In this document: positions 55,734 through 64,000 of the stretch, piece by piece
How the letters are laid out: every line of letters starts with the position of its first letter
Position numbering within the stretch: the stretch's first letter is position 1
DNA from: Takakia lepidozioides
Taxonomy: Eukaryota > Streptophyta > Takakiopsida > Takakiales > Takakiaceae
Assembly (NCBI GenBank): GCA_030704615.1
Contig: CM060731.1
Coordinates: 41,790,001 to 41,854,000 of the forward strand
Reading direction: 5' to 3'
Length of the DNA: 64,000 nucleotides
Made by a program: the position numbers and the translations under genes
The notes under the pieces: model-generated
What the model was told of the DNA's origin: nothing
Database searches by the model: none
What the model saw: the letters and a program-made list of their open reading frames with translations, nothing else

Positions 55734-56166
55734 TTACAGCTCAAATCCCAAGAACTTCACTGGCATTAGACCCATGCATGGCATTATCCCATCTGATGTT
55801 GGGGACAGTTTGAGGCATGTAGCTCGGGTAGCATCAATCACTGCTCCTTCATAATCCCCCAAAAGGTATTTCACATAGCCGCGATGCTTCAATACCTCAT
55901 AGTCCCCACCTTGGGATAAGGCATTTGCACAATCAAGGTCGGTTAATGATCCATCAAAGCCTTCCATGTGCCCACTTCACTATTCCATGTTCTTGCCAAC
56001 GAAAGCCAATAGAATCACACAATTCGATAGCCTTGTTGAGATCAACCAATGCTGCCGGATAATCGCCACTCAACGCCTTCAACACTCCACGAAGACTGTA
56101 ACATGACACATAACTCAGCTTGAGAGTAGAAGTCGATATCAAACTACATGTTTCAAATGCTTGCAC
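55734..56166 (-). pseudogene. TPR-repeat fragment
   Basis: Two minus-strand frames overlap at 55954-55967 and together give tandem tetratricopeptide-like units: YSLRGVLKALSGDYPAALVD with LNKAIELCD, and YEVLKHRGYVKYLLGDYEGA with VIDATRA. Residues W/L-G-Y-A-F-A-P positions fit TPR. A one- or two-base shift joins the frames. It lies 0.7 kb beyond the LRR end of the NLR gene on the same strand, so it may be its last exon or a separate gene. Confidence 0.65.
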
Positions 56167-56825
56167 TCTAGAGGGCCAATATCAACATCTCAACCTTGTC
56201 GCTCATACTATAGTAAGACATGTTTTTTATTCAAGACACTTCCTGTGCAATACTAAGATCTCAATTTTCACATGAATTTTTTTGGCTGTGATTGTCATTA
56301 ATGCATAATTATAACTAGTTGGTTTGAACTATACTCTAGTAATTATAAGAAAACAATGTTACATTCAATCAAAATAAATACCACTTCAAACTGCACTAAC
56401 ATTAGCTCAACACCAATGTAAAGATTAACACTCAATCCATTCCAATTACAACAAGTTGTATTTTGAAAGTTTTCAAAAATTCTCAATAAAAAATTAGATG
56501 AAATTTTCAATCCTTACACACATTCCTAGTTCAATATCAGCTCTCTTCTCAAATATCCTTGACTCATCTGAACAATTTCATATGAGTATGCCCAATTTCA
56601 AATGCACATATACCTCATAACATCACCATTGTTCGGCCGGACTTGATCCAACAAATTGAGATTTGATAGGCTCAAATGATATGTGTTGTCACAATTTCCA
56701 AGTGGTCTCATCCAACAAATTGAGTTGTCAATGACATAGAAACAACCGTTTGGCAAATTTGAAACCGATTCTTTTGAAAGAATAAGTTTACAACAATTCG
56801 TGATGCGAAACTTTTCAACACAAAT
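56167..56825. other. AT-rich DNA between TPR and LRR coding; no recognised gene
   Basis: No motif in any frame. If the TPR fragment belongs to the NLR gene, this would be an intron, but I could not fix both splice sites. Confidence 0.35.
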
Positions 56826-56869
56826 CAGATCTCAAAAAGATGTAGGCAAGCTCTCCAAACTCGTAGAGG

Positions 56870-59720
56870 TCCAAGTATTCGAGGTCTTTCAATTGCCCCG
56901 AGCAGTCAGGCAAGGCTTGTATGTTGCAACAACCCTCAACGACGAGGACTTTTAACCCTTTTGGTTAAACAGCGGAGTCTGGAAGGCCTTTGAGTGTTGT
57001 ACAATTCTTGAGCTGCATGTCTTGGAGACAAATCAATGCTCCGATGGAATCTGGCAAGCTCTCCAAGCTTGTACAAGATTCAAGGTTTAAGTATTTGAGG
57101 TCCTTCAACTGCCCCAAGCAGTCGGGCAAGGCTTGTATGTTGCAACAACCCTCAAGGTCGAGGACTTTTAACGCTGTTAGTTTAACAATGGAGTTTGGAA
57201 GGCCTTTGAGTGTTGTACAATTCTTGAGCCGCATTTTTTGGAGACGAATCAATGCTCCGATGGAATCTGGCAAGCTCTCCAAGCTCGTACAAGATGAGAG
57301 GTCCAACTCTTCGAGGTCCTTCAACTGCCCCAAGCAGTCAGGCAAGGCTTGTATGTTGGAACAACCCTCAAGGACAAGGACTTTTAACGCTGATAATTTA
57401 ACAACAGAGTCTAGAAGGCCTTTGAATGTTGTACAATTCTTGAGCCACATTTTTTGGACAGAAATCAATGCTCCGATGGAATCTGGCAAGCTCTCCAAGC
57501 TCATACAAAATGAGAGGTTCAAGTATTCGAGGTCCTTCAACAGCCCCAAGCAGTCAGGCAAGGCTTGTATGTTGGAACAACCCGCAATGTCGAGGACTTT
57601 TAACGCTGTTAGTTTAACAACGGAGTCTGGAAGGCCTTTGAGTGTTATACGATTCTTGAGCCGTATTTCTTGGAGACGACTGCATGCTACAATGGAATCT
57701 GCCCAACTCTTCAAAGCCATACAAGATGAGAGGTTCAAGTATTCGAGCTCCTTCAACAACCCCAAGCAATCAGGAAAGGTTTGCATGTTCCAAGAACCCT
57801 CAAGGACGAGGACTTTTAACGCCGTTAATTTAACAACGGAGTCTTGAAGGCCTTTGAGTATTGTACAATTCTTGAGCCACATTTTTTGGAGATGAATCAA
57901 TGCTCCGATGGAATCTGGCATGCTCCTCAAGCTCATACAAGATGAGAGGTTCAAGTATTCTAGGTCTTTTAACAACCCTAAGCAGTCAGACAAAGCTTGT
58001 ATGTTGCCACAACCCTCAAGGACGAGGATTTTTAACGCTCCAAGATTAGCAATGGATGCTGGCAGACCTGTGAGTGTTGTACAATTCTTGAGCCACATTT
58101 TTTGGAGATGAATCAATGCTCTGATGGAAATCTGGCAAGCACTCCAAGCTCGTACAAAATGAGAGGTCTAACTCTTCGAGGTCCTTCAAATGCCCCAAGC
58201 AGTCAGGCAAGGCTTGTATGTTGGAACAACCCTCAAGGTAGAGGACTTTTAATGCCGTTAGTTCAACAACAGACTCTGGAAGGCCTTCGAGTGTTGTACA
58301 ATTCTTGAGCCGTATTTTTTGGAGACGAATCAATGCATTGATGGAATCTGGCAAGCTCTCCAAGCTCGTACAAAATGAGAGGTTCAAGTATTCGAGATCC
58401 TTCAACAACCCCAAGCAGTCAGGCAAGACTTTTATGTTGGAACAACTCTCAAGGACGAGGACTTTTAACGCTGTTAGTTTAACAACAGAGTTCGGAAGGC
58501 CTTTGAGTGTTATACAATTCTTGAGCCGCATATTTTGGAGACGAATCAATGCTCCGATTGAATCTGGCAAGCTCTCCAAGCTCGTACAAAATTAGAGGTT
58601 CAAGTATTCGAGGTCCTTCAATAGCCCCAAGCAGTCAGGCAAGGCTTGTATGTTGGAACAACCCTCAAGGACGAGGACTCTACTAGTTTAACAACGGAGT
58701 GTTGTACAATTCTTCAGCCACATTTTTTGGAGACGAATCAATGCTCCGATTTTATCTGACAAACTCTCCAAGTTCGTACAAAATGAGAGTTTCAAGTATT
58801 CGAGCATCTTCAACTGTCCCAAACAGTCAAGCAAGGCTTGTATGTTGCAACAACCCTCAAGGTCGAGGACTTTTTACGCTGTTAGTTTAACAACGGAGTC
58901 TGGAAGGCCTTTGAGTGTTGCCCAATTCTTGAGCCGTATTTCTTGGAGACGAATGCATGCTACAATGGAATCTGGCCAGCTTTCCAAGGTCGTACAAGAT
59001 GAGAGGTTCAAGTATTCAAGCTCCTTCAACAACCCCAAGCAGTCAGGCAAGGCTTGTATGTTTGAACAACCCTCAAGGACGAGGACTTTTAACACTGTTA
59101 GTTTAACAACGGAGTCTGGAAGGCGTTTGAGTGTTGTACAATTCTTGAGCCACATTTTTGGAGACGAATCAATGCTCCGATGGAATCTGGCAAGCTCTCC
59201 AAGCTCGTACAAGATGAGAGGTCCAAGTACTCGAGGTCCTTCAACTGCCCCAAGCAGTCGGGCAAGGTTTGTAGGTTGGAACAACCCTCAAGGTTGAGGA
59301 CTTTTAACGCTGTTTTTTAACAAGGGAGTCTAGAAAGTGTTGTACAATTCTTGAGCCACATTTTTTGGAGACGAATCAATGCTCCAATGGAATCTGGCAA
59401 GCTCTCCAAGCTCATACAAGATTCGAGCTTCGAGCTTCTTCAACACCCCAAGCAGTCAGTCAAGGCTTGTATGTTGCAACAATCCTCAAGGTCGAGGACT
59501 TTTAACGCTGTTAGTTTAACAACGGAGTTTGGAAGGCCTTTGAGTGTTGTACAATTCTTGAGCCGCATCTTTTGGAGACGAATCAATGCTCCGATGGAAT
59601 CTGGTAAGCTCTCCAAGCTCGTACAAAATAAGAGGTTCAAGTATTCAAGGTCCTTCAACAGCCCCAAGCAATCAGGCAAGGCTTGTATGTTGGAACAACC
59701 CTGAAGGCGGAGGTCTTTTA
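56870..59720 (-). repeat. Tandem array of a 213-bp double-LRR module
   Basis: About 13 copies, marked by AATCAATGCTCCGATGGAAT-like words near 57030, 57247, 57460, 57674, 57895, 58110, 58328, 58543, 58735, 58947, 59166, 59374 and 59582. Each encodes two LRRs of about 71 residues together: SLESLPDSIGALIRLQKM and NCTTLKGLPDSVVKLTALKV, with CSNIQALPDCLG. The last five units are one open frame (58116-56965). Confidence 0.88.
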
Positions 59721-60479
59721 ACGCTGCAAGCTTGGCTATAGAGTCCGGCACACGTGTCAACAATGTACACCCTTTGATAATCATCTTTTGAAGCATTCTT
59801 AGCTGTCCGATCGAATGTGGAAGCATTTCAAGTCTCGAGCATCTAAAGAGTTGTAGCTCTTCCACTTTCATGACACAAGTGATCTTGGTCTGTGGTGGCC
59901 CCTTCAAGTCAATAAACCAAAATTCATTAATATCCGAACCTAGTTTTATTGAAAATAACAAAATATTCATCATTTCTCATTCCACAAGACGATATTCCAA
60001 AAATCATACAAAATCCCAACTCTTCATTTGATTTAATTCTTGATCTTTCAATTTTAAGTGAGGCGTACTTGGTTATCATGATGTTCTTCCCACAACTTTT
60101 GGATGGTTCTGTCTCATACTTGAAGCACACTTAAATTGTTCGCATAAGAGAACACAGGAGGCAAATAGTCGGACCGCATATCACAGATACGAAGCCATGT
60201 CAAACTCCTTGGAAAAGTAATAAAAGGTTCCCATGTGAAGTCGTGCAAGAAAATAATTCTTAACTCTTTCATTGAGGAAAAGCCTTCTACGGCCAATCCT
60301 GTTTCATCTCCCTCCACATTCTTCAAATTCAGTGAAAGCACTTGGACCTTGCGTTTGATCTGGATAGCACCACAACAAATCTGTCATATCTATAGAAAAA
60401 CAACATCAACAACATCTTGAAAAAAACATTTCATTCATATGACACCTATGAAACCAATTTAAATATCAATAAAAAAAGG

Positions 60480-60785
60480 TGAACGCGTCGCCGAAGCAAG
60501 CGGTAACTTATGGTGTCACTTGACCCAGAAGGGAGAGGTTATAGAAATATCAATCAAATCTTGTGTTTTTTTTGTACAATGAATATCCCTCAAGTTGTCG
60601 AAAAGTATGACACCTCCTGAAGGAAGCGTAGCTTATGGAGTCACTTCACCCCCAAGGGCTACTGCCTTCCCTTAGGAAGGTGGACAACTTCATGACCCAC
60701 TAGACCGTGGTTTGAACCCACAACCACATCCGACGTGGTATGTGCCCATTACCACTGGGCTACATGCTGGTTGTCATCAAGTTGT
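60480..60785 (-). mobile_element. tRNA-derived SINE
   Basis: The minus strand from about 60770 has an A-box-like TAGCCCAGTGGT and, about 40 bases on, a B box GGTTCAAACC. This is the split promoter of RNA polymerase III tRNA heads. A non-tRNA body follows (GGTGAAGTGACTCCATAAGC), part of which is repeated diverged at 60500-60545. It lies between NB-ARC and LRR parts of the NLR gene, in a presumed intron. It does not fold as a full tRNA. Confidence 0.6.
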
Positions 60786-62013
60786 CAATTTACACTCAAG
60801 TTTTGAAGTTTTATAGCTTTCGAGTGTGTTTGATGTGACAATATACTTCAGCTACCTCAATAGTCACTCATCAATCAAACATTCTTTACCTACACCAAAC
60901 AAATTTTTGACAACAAATGGAACACATAATTCAATTTTATGAAATTACCGCATTCTCCATCAGGTCTGTGCCTTGTCTTGGGGTATCCAAAAACCCCTCC
61001 ACTTCTCAAGCAAACCATGTTTTGTCTTCGAAATGTGTCGACCCCTGTCCCCGAGATGATCATGCATCAAGAATCTCCCTCCACCGTCGACCTTCACCAA
61101 TGACTTATCGATGAGATTTCGAAGTCCATTCTTTGCAGCCCACTCAGATGTTTGCCAGGCTCGTTCAGCTGTACCACTTTCAAGGAACATTTTCTGATCA
61201 TCTTCTTGCAAAGCGTCAAAGCTTATCCGCAAGACTTTAATAAATCTTTTACTCTGTCCAAGATAAGATAGGACTTCTTCCCAATTGCCTCGCTCCTTCT
61301 CATCATGCAAGTGTGCGCCAATTATCTCCAAAATTAATGGAAGCCCACCACAAGCTTCAACAACCCCTTTTGCAAGCTTTTCAAAGTGCTCTTTTGGGAT
61401 TGAATTCGAGAAGGCATGCAGATTGAATAACTTCTCTGAATCGTCCTTACAAAGATCCTCAACATTGTAGATACCATCAAATCGTGACATCAGTCGTTTA
61501 TCACGGGATGTCACCACGCAACGACTCCCATCTCAAAGTGCTCCGAGTATCTCTTCGTTGAATAAAGCGTCCATTTGGAATTGATCGTCAATGTCATCCA
61601 ACACAACTAAAACCTTCTTCCCGCGTAGGCGTTCCTTCAATATTACTTTTCCCCGAGCTACGTAATGCATCCTTGAATCCTTTTTTTTGCATATGTCATC
61701 GTGCAATTGCTTTTGCATGTTGACGACCCCATCAGGCTGCTTAGCTCGGTCCTTGATGTCCCACACAAAACTTGCTGCATCAAAACCCGTAAAAATGCTA
61801 TTGTAGCTTTCTTTTGCCAATGTCGTCTTTCCCACTCCACCCGTGCCCCATATGCCAAATTTCCGTACTCCTTGTCCAAGCTCTAGACTTTGGATGACGA
61901 ATTGTGCTCTTTCCTTCAGCCCCATAGGGTGTTTGGCAATTTCAAATGGTAGTATATTTAAGACTTTGGCAACTTGTTCGACCACCTTCTTCACCACACT
62001 TGCTTCGGACCTG

Positions 62014-62438
62014 CACATCAAGGGCATCAATAAAACTACAGAAGGTAATGTCCCATAAATGAGCCTCGTAGCAAGAGGAGGCTTTACTAGTAAAAGTGAC
62101 ATTGCTCTACTAAAAAATCTGGTCAAGAAGCAGACAATTACAACTAGCAAATTTAAAACAAATAGGAAAAGAAGAGACCCAAAAATGAAGAAAGAAACCA
62201 AAAGAAGCAATGACAAAAAAAAAATGGATACAACGAAAACAATGACCTTAGGTTTCTCATAAACTGGGAATTGCAGTATAGATGATTGCGTCTCACCGAT
62301 CCAAGGACCAAGCAGAAAAACAAGATGTATGGTAGTGACAGAGCCACCATCACTTTCCTACCGAGTGCATGTAAGCCCAACGGCCTAACGATACAAGAAT
62401 GCGCGACAAATCCTTAAAAACAAAATGAGGGAGGAATG
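62014..62438. other. Upstream of the NB-ARC exon; no recognised gene
   Basis: AT-rich and probably intronic. Hydrophobic minus-strand codons (62050-62380) come from T-rich DNA. The missing N-terminal exon of the NLR was not seen. Confidence 0.4.
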
Positions 62439-63347
62439 TGTTAGAGGACTGTAGGGGACTTAGACACTTATACGGGATCTGTAGGGTACCCTTAATTTTT
62501 GCACAGACTGAGACCAACAGGAGCCTTAGGGGTGACAGCAGCGCACTGTAGAGGGGGGTACACAGTCGTACACAGCCCGTCACAGTCGTCACACACAGGT
62601 CACACCCACACAGCCAACACAGCCCGTCACAGCACAGCCCACACCGTCACAGTCGTCACAGCCCACACAGCCACAGCCCGTCACACACATCAGTCACACA
62701 GTTTCACACAGCCAGTCACAGCTTGACACAGCTGTCACGATCATAGGGAACGAAGAGTAGGACAGGGAACGACTGTGGGGAACAACACCTGCGAAGGGAA
62801 CATGTTAGTTCACAGACGACGGTTAGAAGGGGTTAGAACGCGGATAGGAGATAAAGGGAAAAACGGGGAATGAGGGGGATCATTTCGGAGGAGGACTTCT
62901 TAGTCAGGCTGGAGCGGGGATCGGAAGAGATGGAGAGCACGGTGAAGGAGGAAAGAGGATTAGTAGATGCTTGTTATATGCAAAGCTGTAGTGATATTGT
63001 AGAGCAGATTAGAGACACAATGGCTTCGGCCTGATACCTGATAAATCATAATCTGATACTTACGATACAATCACACTGTGTAGAGAGATCTGAGTGAAGC
63101 TGTGGATTGAATGGATGAGTGAAGGAAACCGATAGATTGATGAAGCAAACTGATACTTAATTATCAATGGTAAGGTAGCTAAGATGAATGCAAAAGGGAA
63201 ACAAATAGGAAACACCCCCATGATACACTCTAGCTGTAGGTATGACTGATTGTTCTGCGCGGGCTGAGTACTTAGAGATTTCCAACTCTTCTATCTTGGA
63301 GTTTCCGCCTCGGATAGCGAAGGGATGGGTGAGTAAAAGCCGCGACA
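62439..63347 (+). repeat. R3 5' LTR
   Basis: Begins TGTTAGAGGA and ends CCGCGACA; 909 bases. It matches the R2 3' LTR throughout, including the GATACAATCACAC block and the CTATCTTGGAGTT(T)CC end region. It has a CACAGCC-rich 5' third. Confidence 0.9.
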
Positions 63348-63349
63348 TT

Positions 63350-63367
63350 TGGCGACCATACTGGGGC
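63350..63367 (+). promoter_or_regulatory. R3 primer-binding site
   Basis: TGGCGACCATACTGGGGC starts two bases after the LTR. It begins with TGG, the complement of a tRNA CCA end, and resembles the TGGCGCC-type sites of plant Tat/Athila-related elements. The exact tRNA was not identified. Confidence 0.75.
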
Positions 63368-64000
63368 TGGGACATGAACAACCAGATGTGACAGGCATCT
63401 GGTGGGATCATGGTGGTTGGACCATTAAAGAATTTGAAGTGAATCAAATTCCCTGTGGAACGAAGGAAGAAAGATTGTCCAAACAATTCTTTCAAAGGTT
63501 CTTGGAATTGCCAGACGGTTGTAAAGAAAATATTCTTAAACGAGTGCATGATGCTGATCCAGAATGGGGTCTGGAGAAAGGAGTGATAAAGATTTATCAG
63601 GTAGCCTGTAGAGGAAGAGCACGTTGGTTACCAACATTGGTTATGTGATAGCATTGCTATCCATTAAACGAGTAGAGTTTGAAGGCTGGGAAGAAAGAAA
63701 GGTGAATGTTTATACTCATATGCATGAAGAGCTTGTACTGGTAAAGAATTGGATTCCAAGGATTTTGTGGATCAAACTCACACCAAGAACAGCTTTTCAG
63801 ACTTGTTTGCCATATGTTATATGGTAACGGAGACTTCAAGTATAGCCAAGGGTGCATTGAAGCTTGAAAGAAACCCAGGCATATACGAGAGATATTACAG
63901 AAGAGAGTTTTGGTTATTGCCACATTAAAAAGAAATGAAAGACATGGGACATGAGTGATGAAAGAGAAGCTAGACGACAGAGATATTCAGCAAAAGAGAA
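63368..64000 (+). pseudogene. R3 leader and start of gag region
   Basis: A frame open to 63648 reads GWTIKEFEVNQIPCGTKEER and FLELPDGCKENILKRV. A second frame follows to 63827. This part is deleted from R2. No zinc knuckle or capsid motif is reached before the window ends, so whether it is coding or leader is unclear. Confidence 0.4.

Larger units (their letters stand above)
56826..62013 (-). pseudogene. NB-ARC-LRR (NLR) resistance-type gene, decayed
   Basis: NB-ARC exon 62013-60960: P-loop GIWGTGGVGKTTLAK, kinase-2 KKVLVVLDDIDD (TIR-type Asp ending), RNBS-B CVVTSRDKR, GGLPLILEI and MHD (FLMHDHLGD). One TGA at 61533-61535 breaks it where CGA would give Arg; part of RNBS-D is deleted. At 60341-60130 is a linker block (LSLNLKNVEGDETGLAVEGF); at 59973-56826 are LRRs broken by several shifts and a TAA at 56965-56967. 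The 62013 edge looks like an acceptor (TGTGCAG), so an N-terminal TIR or CC exon should lie upstream but was not found before the R3 LTR at 62439. NLRs are intracellular immune receptors with ATP-switch activity. Confidence 0.82.
62439..64000 (+). mobile_element. R3: Ty3/gypsy element of the R2 family, 5' end only
   Basis: Complete 5' LTR, primer-binding site and the start of the internal region, running off the window. LTR and internal sequence are related to R2. Inserted upstream of the NLR NB-ARC exon. The second LTR and target duplication lie outside. Confidence 0.88.

Noticed and set aside
56990-57847. Long plus-strand open frame of 285 codons across the LRR region
   Set aside because: It is the antisense of the repeated LRR modules; its own repeats simply mirror the 213-bp unit and it matches no family.
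60690-60780. Possible tRNA gene on the minus strand
   Set aside because: A and B boxes are present, but no full cloverleaf or acceptor stem can be formed and the sequence continues as a SINE body.

Overview
The window is nuclear DNA of a land plant, most likely a non-seed plant (fern, lycophyte or bryophyte grade). The signs are spliceosomal genes, decayed PPR-DYW organelle RNA-editing genes, an NB-ARC-LRR resistance-type gene, a plant receptor-like cytoplasmic kinase, a DUF641 (GIL1/IRKI-like) gene and many Ty3/gypsy retroelements. I cannot name the species.

Layout. Positions 1-5622 are the right part of a segment with inverted termini (T1), filled with broken PPR genes, repeated OSB-like fragments, a hAT-type MITE and a LINE remnant. 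On the minus strand from 29374 down to 5623 lies one degenerate Ty3/gypsy element (R1). From its 5' end it reads LTR piece, minisatellite-rich leader, gag with two zinc knuckles, retropepsin, a cytosine-C5 DNA methyltransferase domain, and the end of the RT palm. A 14.5-kb segment (T2, 8402-22878) then interrupts it. After that come RT thumb, RNase H, integrase, a PHD finger, a polypurine tract and part of the 3' LTR. T2 has inverted termini like those of T1 and is flanked by a 7-8 bp duplication. It carries an apparently intact 11-exon phosphomannomutase gene, a kinase pseudogene, a 250-nt hairpin and another PPR/OSB cluster.

Positions 29983-37898 are a second gypsy element (R2, plus strand) whose RT-RNase H-integrase block has been inverted in place between two GTACAG sites. 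Positions 37899-44250 hold little beyond a MITE and a small tandem repeat. The clearest ordinary host genes follow: a receptor-like cytoplasmic kinase (44252-46643, plus) and a DUF641 gene (47948-49792, minus). Then come a threonyl-tRNA synthetase remnant and gene-poor DNA. A decayed NB-ARC-LRR gene (62013 down to about 56826, minus), with about 13 copies of a 213-bp double-LRR module and TPR coding just downstream, follows. The window ends in a third gypsy copy (R3) with a complete LTR and primer-binding site.

The most notable system is R1, a retrotransposon that seems to have encoded its own DNA methyltransferase and a histone-reader-like PHD finger on its integrase. Most of its in-frame stops can be derived from single C-to-T changes, as expected if the copy decayed under cytosine methylation. 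All gene models come from reading the sequence by eye; no database search was run.
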